NCBI GenBank assembly: GCA_946886805.1
Contig: CAMPJM010000008.1
Span: forward strand, 1 to 23,112
From: an uncultured Flammeovirgaceae bacterium
Lineage (GTDB): Bacteria > Bacteroidota > Bacteroidia > Cytophagales > Cyclobacteriaceae
Direction of reading: 5' to 3'
DNA length: 23,112 nucleotides
Shown: positions 1 through 7,922 of the stretch, one piece after another
Numbering within the stretch: the first letter of the stretch is position 1
How the letters are laid out: each line of letters begins with the position of its first letter
The notes under the pieces: generated by a model
Seen by the model: only the letters and a program-made list of their open reading frames with translations
Databases searched by the model: none
What the model was told of the DNA's origin: nothing
Position numbers and translations under genes: made by a program

Positions 1-20
1 GAATATTAAATTATATAAAA

Positions 21-3000
21 ATGCAAAATAAAGGATTTATTATATTCCTTACCGTCATAGTCACTCTATTGTGTGTCTATTATTTATCGTTCACCTTTGT
101 TTCCAGAGGGATCCAGAAAGATGCTACTGAATATGCAACTGACGAAAATGGAAATGTTGATTTTTCGGAAAAACAAGAATACCTGGACTCTATCTATCAT
201 GAGCCAGTATATAATCTCGTGGGGATAGAATATACCTACGAAGAAGTAAAAGACAATGAGCTTAATTTAGGCCTTGACCTTCAAGGGGGTATGCATGTTA
301 CTTTGGAAGTTTCTCCTGTGGAAATTGTAAAAGGTTTGGCAGGCAATCCCGCAGACCCGGCTTTTCAGGCAGCGATCCAAGAGGCTGTGCAACGTCAAAA
401 AGGCAGTCAGGAGAAATTTACCTCACTGTTTTACGAGGCTTTTCAAGAAAAGAAACCAGATACTAAGTTAAGTAATTTATTTGCCAACGCAGCAAACAGA
501 GGAAGGATCAGTTACGAGACTTCCGATCAGGAAATATTAAATATTCTTGATCAAGAAATCGAAGATGCGGTCGACAGATCTTTCAATATTCTAAGAACAA
601 GAATTGACCGTTTTGGAACCACGCAGCCCAATATTCAGAAGTTGGAAGGAACGGGAAGGATCCAAATTGAACTTCCAGGAGTTGATAACCCCGAAAGAGT
701 TCGAAACCTTTTACAAGGTGTGGCCAAACTGGAATTTCTGGAAGTATGGAATATTCAGGAAATCAATAGTTCTTTAGAGGCTATTAATACCTTATTGGTA
801 GCTGAGCAAAAAGCCAATTCGTCCGGTACTGCTGCAAACACTTCTGCAGAAAATAATGAAAAGGCGGCTTCTGAGGAAGACATTGCTGCTTTGTTGACCG
901 AAGACCAACCTACTTTAAGCGATGCGAATGATACTACTGCTGCATCTACTGATTCTGTTGAGAATGATTTGGAATCGCAATTAGCAGGTTCCGCAACCGA
1001 CACTTCGGCCTTAGATTCACTTCAAAACATGGAAGTTTCGCCTCTATTTAGCCTTCTTCAATCACAATACGGATTGGTTTACGATGTGCAGGATACGGCC
1101 AAAATAAATGACATAATTCAAAGAGAGGATGTACAACAGTTACTACCTCAGAATCTAAAGTTCTTGTGGGCCGTGAAGCCTTTGGATCTCGAAAACGAAA
1201 GCGAATTAGAATTATTGACCTTATATCCTGTGAGGCAGGGAAGAGGCGGTAAGGCACCATTGACAGGCGAGGTAATCACTGATGCTCGTCAGGATTTGGA
1301 TCAATTATCGAGACCTGCTGTATTTATGAATATGAATACAACAGGAGCCAAAATCTGGAAGCGAATGACTGCTGATGCCGCAAGGGACCAACGCCAGATT
1401 GCTATTGTTCTGGATGATTACGTATTGTCCGCTCCTTCTGTTGATGAAGAAATTGGCGGTGGAAGCTCAGTTATTTCCGGTAACTTCTCTATTGAAGAAG
1501 CAAAAGACTTAGCGAACTTATTAAAAGCCGGTGCTTTGCCTGCTCCAACCAATATTGTAGAAGACACGGTGATAGGCCCATCTTTAGGAAAAGAGGCGCA
1601 ATCTCAAGGGATTATATCAATCGTTGCTGGCTTGTCAATGGTGGTTCTCTTTATGCTGGTTTATTATGCAAAGGGGGGAATTGTAGCTAATATCGCTCTT
1701 ATTTTCAACATATTCTTCATTCTTGGAATTCTGGCGCAGCTAAATGCAGCCCTTACATTACCAGGTATTGCGGGTATAGTGTTAACCATGGGTATGGCGG
1801 TAGATGCTAACGTGCTGATTTTTGAAAGGATAAGGGAAGAAATCAAAGCAGGTGCAGGAATAAGACAAGCCATCGAAGTTGGGTATTCTAAAGCCTACAG
1901 TTCTATAATAGACTCCAACGTTACCACATTCCTTACCGCGTTAATCCTATATTTGGTTGGCCAGGGTCCTGTTAAGGGATTTGCCGTTACCTTAATGGTG
2001 GGTATCGTTTGTTCTTTCTTTTCTGCCGTATTTATTTCCAGAGTTGTTTTGGAGTGGATGGCAAAAAAAGGCGACAAGAGCAATTTATCTTTCTCTTTCT
2101 CTTTTTCGAAAAACCTGTTTAATGATTTAAATATCGATTTTATCTCAACCAGAAAGTTTGCTTACATTTTCTCTGGTACAATTCTTACGTTGGGACTGGT
2201 ATCGGTACTTATTCAACCATTAAATATGGGTGTCGATTTTACAGGAGGTAGATCATACATAGTAGCTTTTAATGACCCAGTAACTCCCTCCGACCTTAAA
2301 ATATCCTTGCAAGACGATTTTGAAAATGCGGGAACAGAGGTGAAGACCTATGGTGCAAACAACGTACTTAAAGTTACTACCAGTTATTTAAGTGACAACG
2401 AAGACCCTTCTACAGACGGGACTGTAAGAGACAAGTTGGTGAGCGGGATTGAGGAGTTTACCAATTTAGAATACGTTGACAATGATTCCCAGGTGGATGC
2501 AGATCATTTCTCAATAGTAAGTTCTTCTACTGTAGGAGCAACTATAGCCAATGATGTTAAAAATTCATCTTATAAATCTATTATCTTCTCCTTGATAGTG
2601 ATATTTATATACATCCTTATCAGGTTTAAAAGATGGCAATTCGGATTAGGGGCAATTGTTGCCTTGCTACATGATACCTTAATGGTACTTGCTGCATTTG
2701 CCATTGCGGGATTACTTGGCTTTAAATATGAAATTGACCAGGTTTTTATTGCCGCAATTCTGACAGTGATAGGATATTCCATAAACGACACAGTGGTTAT
2801 ATTTGACAGGGTAAGGGAAGAATTATGGTTAAAACCAAAAGGAGACCTCAACGGTACTATTAACCTCGCGATCAATAACACACTTAGCCGTACCTTGATT
2901 ACCTCTGGAACAACTTTACTTGTGGTATTGGTATTATTTCTTTTTGGTGGTGCTGTCTTAAAAGGTTTTTCTTTTGCTTTGTTGATAGGGATAGTATTAG

Positions 3001-3098
3001 GTACTTATTCATCTATTTTTATTGCAACTCCGATTGTTATGGATTTAACCAAACAAAAGGAAATTAAAAGCCAAAGCGTGGCCAAGCAACCAGCATAA
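21..3098 (+). CDS. secDF: Protein translocase SecDF fusion
   Basis: Inner-membrane accessory subunit of the Sec translocon that uses the proton gradient to pull exported proteins out of the channel on the periplasmic side. At 1025 aa it is a SecD half followed by a SecF half, the usual Bacteroidota arrangement. Visible parts: first membrane helix about residues 5-27, the SecD motif DLQGG near residue 87, a large periplasmic domain, SecD helices about 525-680 with DANVLIFERIREE (D595), a second SecF-type first helix about 715-735 followed by GVDFTGG, and SecF helices about 855-1005 with SINDTVVIFDRVREE (D923). The two Asp/Arg motifs are the conserved proton-path region. Residues about 255-335 are a Ser/Ala/Asn/Asp-rich low-complexity insertion in the periplasmic part. 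The start is preceded only by an A/T-rich leader with no Shine-Dalgarno sequence, as is normal in this phylum. A strong terminator follows at 3211. Confidence 0.97.
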   Translation: MQNKGFIIFLTVIVTLLCVYYLSFTFVSRGIQKDATEYATDENGNVDFSEKQEYLDSIYHEPVYNLVGIEYTYEEVKDNELNLGLDLQGGMHVTLEVSPVEIVKGLAGNPADPAFQAAIQEAVQRQKGSQEKFTSLFYEAFQEKKPDTKLSNLFANAANRGRISYETSDQEILNILDQEIEDAVDRSFNILRTRIDRFGTTQPNIQKLEGTGRIQIELPGVDNPERVRNLLQGVAKLEFLEVWNIQEINSSLEAINTLLVAEQKANSSGTAANTSAENNEKAASEEDIAALLTEDQPTLSDANDTTAASTDSVENDLESQLAGSATDTSALDSLQNMEVSPLFSLLQSQYGLVYDVQDTAKINDIIQREDVQQLLPQNLKFLWAVKPLDLENESELELLTLYPVRQGRGGKAPLTGEVITDARQDLDQLSRPAVFMNMNTTGAKIWKRMTADAARDQRQIAIVLDDYVLSAPSVDEEIGGGSSVISGNFSIEEAKDLANLLKAGALPAPTNIVEDTVIGPSLGKEAQSQGIISIVAGLSMVVLFMLVYYAKGGIVANIALIFNIFFILGILAQLNAALTLPGIAGIVLTMGMAVDANVLIFERIREEIKAGAGIRQAIEVGYSKAYSSIIDSNVTTFLTALILYLVGQGPVKGFAVTLMVGIVCSFFSAVFISRVVLEWMAKKGDKSNLSFSFSFSKNLFNDLNIDFISTRKFAYIFSGTILTLGLVSVLIQPLNMGVDFTGGRSYIVAFNDPVTPSDLKISLQDDFENAGTEVKTYGANNVLKVTTSYLSDNEDPSTDGTVRDKLVSGIEEFTNLEYVDNDSQVDADHFSIVSSSTVGATIANDVKNSSYKSIIFSLIVIFIYILIRFKRWQFGLGAIVALLHDTLMVLAAFAIAGLLGFKYEIDQVFIAAILTVIGYSINDTVVIFDRVREELWLKPKGDLNGTINLAINNTLSRTLITSGTTLLVVLVLFLFGGAVLKGFSFALLIGIVLGTYSSIFIATPIVMDLTKQKEIKSQSVAKQPA

Positions 3099-3114
3099 TT
3101 AAAAATGCTATTTC

Positions 3115-3195
3115 AATGTCGTTTAGTTAAGCTTTTTTATACCTCATCCCTTCCCCTAAAGTGAGAAGGGACAACGGCCTTAACTAAACGACATT
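3115..3195. repeat. Palindromic element with 17-bp perfect inverted repeat
   Basis: Arms AATGTCGTTTAGTTAAG (3115-3131) and its exact reverse complement (3179-3195) enclose 47 bp. Inside is a second hairpin, TCCCTTC (3147-3153) against GAAGGGA (3165-3171). The structure sits between the secDF stop and its terminator. It resembles small non-coding REP/MITE-like insertions. No coding capacity is seen. Confidence 0.6.
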
Positions 3196-3210
3196 CGATG
3201 CTATTCAAAT

Positions 3211-3245
3211 AAAAAAGGACTGTTCTTTATGGGCAGTCCTTTTTT
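3211..3245 (+). terminator. Rho-independent terminator downstream of secDF
   Basis: A perfect 12-bp stem, AAAAAAGGACTG (3211-3222) with CAGTCCTTTTTT (3234-3245), closes an 11-nt loop and ends in a T run. The A run on the other side makes it potentially bidirectional. It lies 113 nt after the secDF stop codon. Confidence 0.85.
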
Positions 3246-3265
3246 ATTATATTCAAAAATTATAT

Positions 3266-3431
3266 CTTAGGGTTCGTTACGAAATAAGTTGTTCAAAATA
3301 TAGGCAGTTTTTTTGTTCTTTATCAAGGCTTAAAATCTGAGAATAGCCGTAGCTATTTAAGGATTTTGTAACGATGAGAAAGAACAAAAAAGCAAGTATA
3401 AATGTACAAGTTATTTTGTTACAAGCCCTTA
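3266..3431. repeat. Long imperfect palindrome, MITE-like
   Basis: The left arm (3266-3324) and right arm (about 3372-3431) are reverse complements over about 60 bp with scattered mismatches. The shared core includes AAAGAACAAAAAA and ACTTATTT/AAGTTATTTTGT, and the tips read CTTAGGG and CCCTTAG. The middle holds a nested fold (AAAATC about 3332-3337 with GATTTT about 3362-3367, around AGCCGTAGCT). The whole can fold into one long hairpin of about 165 nt. No ORF or transposase is present. A non-autonomous mobile element or a structured RNA are both possible. Confidence 0.6.
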
Positions 3432-3504
3432 GAGCATAATCAATTAAACCCCTTGGAATAGATTTTTAATGCTCACTTCGGGTTGAAATTATAATTGTCT
3501 TTCC

Positions 3505-3520
3505 CGGTAAATATTTACCG
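3505..3520. promoter_or_regulatory. 16-bp perfect palindrome, possible operator
   Basis: CGGTAAATATTTACCG is a perfect dyad in the gap upstream of the antiporter gene, about 250 bp before its start. Its size suits a dimeric regulator's site, but nothing else supports that. Apart from this, the palindrome at 3266-3431 and a weak promoter near 3700, I see nothing between 3432 and 3772. Confidence 0.3.
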
Positions 3521-3671
3521 TTTCAAAAATGACTGGCTGTGAATTAATTTTTTAAGCTGCCGAAGAAAATTTAAGCTAAGGTGGAAAAAATTCCTTTTTA
3601 AAGCCGCTGCTCAATGTGTTATGGAAGGTGGAACTTAATTCAAACTCCTTTACATACGTTTTTTGGAAGCA

Positions 3672-3703
3672 TTGTCTCAGGCAAAATATACTTATTAAAT
3701 TTT
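3672..3703 (+). promoter_or_regulatory. Weak candidate promoter for the antiporter gene
   Basis: TTG at 3672-3674 and TAAATTTT at 3696-3703 are 21 nt apart. The second box differs by one base from the Bacteroidota -7 consensus TAnnTTTG. The predicted start of transcription would lie about 60 nt before the ATG. Confidence 0.3.
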
Positions 3704-3772
3704 ACGAAGAAGAATATTCCATTCAAGTCTATTAAAACGGATTTGAAACTTTTTTAACCGCAGAATCTTAAG

Positions 3773-5257
3773 ATGGAATTAACCATAGAAAATATAATAT
3801 TAGTAGGCTCTATTTTATTATTGATCAGCATCATTGCGGGTAAAACTTCCTATAGATTTGGTGTTCCTACCTTAATCTTGTTTTTGGCCATTGGAATGCT
3901 GGCGGGCTCTGAAGGAATAGGGAAAATTCATTTTAATGATCCTCAAATTGCCCAGTTTATCGGTATTGTGGCACTTAACTTTATATTATTCTCGGGAGGT
4001 CTGGACACGCAGTGGTCGTCCATTAAACCTATATTAAGACAGGGAATCACACTTTCAACAGTTGGCGTTTTACTTACCGCCATGATTCTCGGCCTATTTG
4101 TCTGGGCGGTAACAGACTTTACTATTTATGAAGCACTACTCTTGGGTTCTATTGTTTCCTCAACAGATGCGGCTGCAGTGTTTTCAATTTTACGCTCCAA
4201 AAGCCTCGCCCTCAAAAGTAAACTGCGCCCTACACTGGAATTAGAAAGTGGAAGTAATGATCCCATGGCTTATGTTCTCACCATTGTATTTCTAGGGTTG
4301 GTGATAAATCCGGAACAAAGTATTGTTTCCATGATTCCTGTATTCTTAATGCAAATGGTAATTGGCACCATTGGTGGGTTCGCCTTTGGAAAAATAAGTA
4401 TGATTATCATCAATAAAATAGACCTTGACTTTGAAGGCCTTTATCCTGTCTTGGTCATAGCCTTAATGTACATTACTTTTTCAGCAACTACTTTTTTTGG
4501 CGGTAATGGGTTCTTAGCTGTTTATTTATGTGCTGTTTATCTTGGCAACCAGGACATCATTCACAAGAAAAGTATATTTAGAATGTTTGACGGCCTTGCC
4601 TGGTTAATGCAGATAGTGTTATTCCTTACCTTAGGTCTGTTAGTTTATCCATCTCAAATTTTAGAAGTAATTGGCATAGGAATGCTCATTTCTGCTTTTT
4701 TAATTTTAATAGCAAGGCCAGCGAGTGTTTTTATAAGTTTACTAGCTTTCAAAATGAAGCTCAGAAGGAGGTTATATATTTCTTGGGTGGGACTGAGAGG
4801 GGCTGTTCCTATAGTATTTGCCACTTATCCGCTGTTGGCAGGAATTGAAAAGGCAAATATGATCTTCAATATCGTATTTTTTATATCCTTAACCTCCGTA
4901 TTGATCCAGGGGACTACTCTTTCTATTATTGCCAAGTGGCTTCATGTGGCGCTGCCAATGAAAGTAAAGCCACGGGCGCCTATTGATGCACTATTATCTG
5001 ATTCTACTAAAACTGCAATGGCCGAGATATCCGTTCCCGACGACAGTGCTGCTGTTGGGGAAAAAATCGTTTCACTTGAATTTCCCCGATCGGCCATTAT
5101 TGCTATGATCAAGCGGGAAGAGGTTTACCTGACCCCCAATGGATCAACTGTAATTGAAGCAGGTGATATTCTTATAGTTTTATCCGATAAACAAGAAGGA
5201 ATCCGGCAAGTGTACGAGAGCCTCAAGATTGAATATATTGAAGAGGAGTATGAATAG
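3773..5257 (+). CDS. nhaP2: K+/H+ (or Na+/H+) antiporter, CPA1 NhaP2/CvrA type
   Basis: Inner-membrane cation/proton exchanger likely used for potassium efflux, pH or osmotic homeostasis. At 494 aa it has about twelve hydrophobic segments over residues 5-390, with the CPA1 ion-binding motifs STDAAAV (D132) and SGSNDP (N162, D163). A soluble C-terminal RCK_C/TrkA_C domain follows at about residues 408-490 (EISVPDDSAAVGEKI through GDILIVLSD). This antiporter-plus-TrkA_C layout is that of NhaP2/CvrA, where the domain regulates transport by binding a ligand. The symbol reflects this architecture; the transported ion cannot be read from sequence. The gene is monocistronic, with a convergent aspS downstream and a shared terminator at 5449. 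Confidence 0.9.
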   Translation: MELTIENIILVGSILLLISIIAGKTSYRFGVPTLILFLAIGMLAGSEGIGKIHFNDPQIAQFIGIVALNFILFSGGLDTQWSSIKPILRQGITLSTVGVLLTAMILGLFVWAVTDFTIYEALLLGSIVSSTDAAAVFSILRSKSLALKSKLRPTLELESGSNDPMAYVLTIVFLGLVINPEQSIVSMIPVFLMQMVIGTIGGFAFGKISMIIINKIDLDFEGLYPVLVIALMYITFSATTFFGGNGFLAVYLCAVYLGNQDIIHKKSIFRMFDGLAWLMQIVLFLTLGLLVYPSQILEVIGIGMLISAFLILIARPASVFISLLAFKMKLRRRLYISWVGLRGAVPIVFATYPLLAGIEKANMIFNIVFFISLTSVLIQGTTLSIIAKWLHVALPMKVKPRAPIDALLSDSTKTAMAEISVPDDSAAVGEKIVSLEFPRSAIIAMIKREEVYLTPNGSTVIEAGDILIVLSDKQEGIRQVYESLKIEYIEEEYE

Positions 5258-5290
5258 GGTAATTTAAGAACGATCCTTCAAATCTACTCC

Positions 5291-5314
5291 AAGGTCTGTG
5301 TCCTCACAGACCTT
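5291..5314. repeat. Hairpin repeat, copy A
   Basis: AAGGTCTGTG-TCCT-CACAGACCTT is a perfect 10-bp stem with a 4-nt loop. A near-identical copy lies at 5515-5538. Each copy sits just outside an aspS-like 3' end, so the hairpin belongs to a duplicated block. Confidence 0.7.
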
Positions 5315-5325
5315 CCACCCAAAAT

Positions 5326-5400
5326 TCACTTTACCTCGATCCCCAGCTCCTTTAGTCGCTCGGGTGCAACGGCAGAATGAGAGTCAATTACCCGCAGTGG
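5326..5400 (-). pseudogene. Decayed duplicate of the aspS 3' end
   Basis: Read on the minus strand, this stretch encodes [21 protein letters not shown] and then TGA. The intact aspS just upstream on the same strand ends [21 protein letters not shown]. The match continues past the stop into the flanking DNA and the hairpin at 5291-5314, which parallels the one at 5515-5538. Similarity fades beyond about 5400 (reading toward aspS), and no start codon or complete domain is present. I infer a partial tandem duplication of the aspS tail, offset by 224 bp, that has since diverged. It lies beyond the aspS terminator and is probably not translated. Confidence 0.7.
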
Positions 5401-5448
5401 TTTTGCCAATTCCTTGCCAGATGCTGTAGCCCATTTAGTTTGTACAAG

Positions 5449-5479
5449 AAAAACAAAAAGTCCAAGCGGATGCTTGAAC
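5449..5479 (-). terminator. Bidirectional terminator between nhaP2-like gene and aspS
   Basis: On the minus strand, GTTCAAGC-ATCC-GCTTGGAC (one G-U pair) is followed by TTTTTGTTTTT, a good intrinsic terminator 70 nt after the aspS stop. On the plus strand the same stem is followed by TAGTTTTGTTTTTTT, so it can also end antiporter transcripts. Confidence 0.75.
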
Positions 5480-5514
5480 TAGTTTTGTTTTTTTCAAAAG
5501 ATGACTTTTTCTCC

Positions 5515-5538
5515 AAGGGCTGTGTCCTCACAGACCTT
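5515..5538. repeat. Hairpin repeat, copy B
   Basis: AAGGGCTGTG-TCCT-CACAGACCTT is the same hairpin as copy A at 5291, with one stem mismatch. It begins 12 nt after the aspS stop codon on the minus strand. There is no T run next to it, so it is not the main terminator. Confidence 0.65.
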
Positions 5539-5549
5539 CCGTTCAAAAT

Positions 5550-7328
5550 TTATTTTACCTCGATTCCCAGCTCCTTTAGTTGCTCTGAGGCAATGGTCGA
5601 CGGAGAATCAATCATCACATCACGGCCTGAATTATTTTTGGGGAAGGCTATAAAGTCTCTAATAGAATCAACGCCTCCAAAAAGCGCACATAATCTGTCG
5701 AAGCCAAAAGCGATGCCGCCATGAGGAGGTGCTCCATATTCAAAAGCTTCCATTAGAAAGCCAAATTGCTTTTTAGCTTCTTCTTCACTAAAACCAAGAT
5801 GCCTGAACATCATTTGCTGAGTAGCACGGTCATGGATCCTGATAGAGCCACCGCCAACTTCAACGCCGTTGATGGCCAAATCATAAGCATTGGCTTTTAC
5901 AGCACCGGGTGCTGTATCCAAAAGCGCAATATCTTCTGTTTTAGGTGAAGTAAAAGGATGGTGCATGGCATGATAGCGCTGCGACTCCTCATCCCATTCC
6001 AATAAAGGAAAATCCAAAACCCACAATGGAGCAAATGTATTTCTACTCCTAAGACCTAAATCGCTGCCTAATTTTAATCTCAACTCCGATAAGGCTTTTC
6101 GAGTATGATCTGTCTCACCGGAAAGCACCAACATAAGATCGCCGGGCTTCGCATCCATCTTAATAGCCCAAGCCTGAAGGTCTTCCTGGTTATAAAATTT
6201 ATCAACAGAAGATTTAAATGATCCATCGTCATTGCATTTGATGTTTACCAAGCCTTTGGCACCGATTTGGGGACGCTTTACGAAATCAGTAAGTGCATCT
6301 ACCTGCTTCCTTGTATATTCTGCGCACCCTTTTACACAGATCCCAACAACCAGTTCCGAGCTGTCAAATACATTAAATCCCTTGCCACTTGTAAGATCAA
6401 GGGTACCTTCTTCCGGAGATTTCAGCTCATGAAACTGCATGTCAAAGCGGATGTCTGGTTTATCAGACCCATATCTTTTCATTGCCTCAGCATATTGCAT
6501 CCTTGGAAAATCAGCCAACGTAATGTCTTTCACCGTTTTGAAAAGATGCTTTACCAGGCCTTCAAAAGTATTCAAAATGTCTTCCTGGGTAATAAACGAC
6601 ATTTCGCAATCTATTTGGGTAAATTCAGGTTGCCTGTCTGCCCTGAGATCTTCGTCCCGGAAGCATTTCACGATTTGGAAATACCTGTCAAAACCAGATA
6701 CCATCAATAATTGCTTAAAGGTCTGTGGAGATTGTGGCAGTGCGTAAAATTCGCCTTTGTTCACACGGCTTGGAACAACAAAGTCCCTCGCTCCTTCAGG
6801 GGTACTTTTTATCAAAACAGGCGTTTCTACTTCTATAAATTCCTGGTTATCAAGAAACTTCCTCGTCTCCTGCATCATTTTATGGCGAAGTTCCAGGTTC
6901 TTCCTAACAGGATTTCTCCGTAAATCCAGATACCTATATTTCATCCTAAGGTCTTCCCCACCATCTGTTTCATCTTCAATGATAAATGGTGGTACTTTCG
7001 CCTGATTTAGAATTTCTATTTCATTAACATTTATTTCAATGTCCCCGGTGGGCATTTTATCATTCTTGGAATACCGTTCTGCAACAATGCCAGAAGCCTT
7101 GACAACAAACTCTCTTCCCAGGCTGCGGGCAATATTCATTACCTCAGTGGCTGTTTTTCCCTCCTCAAAAATAAGCTGTGTAAGGCCATAGCGATCTCTT
7201 AAATCTACCCAGATTACGCCTCCCTTGTCTCGTGTTTTTTGAACCCAACCAGTTAAAACAACTTTCTCATTTACATTATCCAGACGAAGGGCACCACAAT
7301 GATGGGTTCTAAGCATATTTTTAAACAT
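5550..7328 (-). CDS. aspS: Aspartyl-tRNA synthetase
   Basis: Cytoplasmic class II synthetase that charges tRNA-Asp with aspartate. At 592 aa it is the normal bacterial length. In order: N-terminal OB-fold anticodon-binding domain (about 5-110, with [20 protein letters not shown]), class II motif 1 near 158-170, the QSPQ aspartate/AMP loop at 199-202, motif 2 [18 protein letters not shown] at 223-240, the bacterial GAD insertion domain (about 295-410), and motif 3 with GFDRL (R545). Most family members read GLDRL in motif 3. An internal ATG at 7316 gives [11 protein letters not shown], which matches the usual family N-terminus and may be the true start. Transcription is convergent with the antiporter gene. 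A partial copy of its own 3' end lies downstream. Confidence 0.97.
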   Translation of the reverse strand: MFKNMLRTHHCGALRLDNVNEKVVLTGWVQKTRDKGGVIWVDLRDRYGLTQLIFEEGKTATEVMNIARSLGREFVVKASGIVAERYSKNDKMPTGDIEINVNEIEILNQAKVPPFIIEDETDGGEDLRMKYRYLDLRRNPVRKNLELRHKMMQETRKFLDNQEFIEVETPVLIKSTPEGARDFVVPSRVNKGEFYALPQSPQTFKQLLMVSGFDRYFQIVKCFRDEDLRADRQPEFTQIDCEMSFITQEDILNTFEGLVKHLFKTVKDITLADFPRMQYAEAMKRYGSDKPDIRFDMQFHELKSPEEGTLDLTSGKGFNVFDSSELVVGICVKGCAEYTRKQVDALTDFVKRPQIGAKGLVNIKCNDDGSFKSSVDKFYNQEDLQAWAIKMDAKPGDLMLVLSGETDHTRKALSELRLKLGSDLGLRSRNTFAPLWVLDFPLLEWDEESQRYHAMHHPFTSPKTEDIALLDTAPGAVKANAYDLAINGVEVGGGSIRIHDRATQQMMFRHLGFSEEEAKKQFGFLMEAFEYGAPPHGGIAFGFDRLCALFGGVDSIRDFIAFPKNNSGRDVMIDSPSTIASEQLKELGIEVK

Positions 7329-7343
7329 TTGTTAACGAATTGG

Positions 7344-7351
7344 CAAATTTA
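7344..7351 (-). promoter_or_regulatory. Possible -7 element for aspS
   Basis: TAAATTTG on the minus strand matches TAnnTTTG and lies 16 nt before the first ATG. No good -33 TTTG is seen at the right distance, so the call is weak. If used, the leader would be only about 10-20 nt, which favours the ATG at 7316. Confidence 0.3.
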
Positions 7352-7871
7352 ATAATAGTTTTAGCTTTTGAAGGTATCGGATCGTTTTTTATTGAAATTT
7401 TTTAAGTTCGGCTCTTATGGGGAATAAGTAAATTTAAATAATCTCCGGCTCCCAAGGGTTTCCAAGGAAAAGTGGCAAATTTTGTTTTATTATACTTTTG
7501 TAAAAAGTAAATTGTCTGTCGCTTCTGCAATCTAACAAGGGCAAGGTGAACTTTTTGAAGTCTTGGGGGCTAGATTGATTGTTTGTCAAGAGGCTATTCC
7601 CGCAACAAGTGTGGGGCATGCTCTAACGCAGAGGCTGCTTTTTAAGTTGTTGTTGCTTTTTACATTAGGAAAGCTGTTTGGTTACATACCTGCCTGACCG
7701 TTGATTTTATCAGATATTCCAAACATTCGTTAAAGGTTCAATTCGTTCTGCGGTTTTTTGTCAAACAGGCTCCCCCGTAGCTTTGTTCTATATTGAATAG
7801 TCCAAGAAGCAATGAGTGACGTTTCAAAATGAAGTTCTTCAATATTGCGTTCCTTAAGCTATAGAATTAAA
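7352..7871. other. Intergenic gap with no supported gene
   Basis: About 520 bp between aspS and the divergent MBL gene. The only open frame (7434-7619, minus) is short, unlike any family I know, and unsupported by promoter or start context. No tRNA, terminator or strong repeat is seen. Confidence 0.5.
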
Positions 7872-7900
7872 TTTGCTTTCATTTTGTTGTTGTAAATTTG
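7872..7900 (+). promoter_or_regulatory. Bacteroidota sigma-ABfr promoter
   Basis: TTTG at 7872-7875 and TAAATTTG at 7893-7900, 17 nt apart, match the Bacteroidota consensus TTTG / TAnnTTTG exactly. The predicted start near 7906 leaves a leader of about 17 nt before the ATG at 7923. Confidence 0.7.
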
Positions 7901-7922
7901 AAGTATTAGATACTACCAACTC

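Noticed and set aside
5377..5724. Plus-strand open frame of 115 codons near the end of aspS
   Set aside because: It runs antisense to aspS and across the terminator and repeat block, with no family resemblance.
7434..7619. Minus-strand open frame of 61 codons upstream of aspS
   Set aside because: Short, no recognisable domain, no promoter or start context; the length is expected by chance in A/T-rich DNA.
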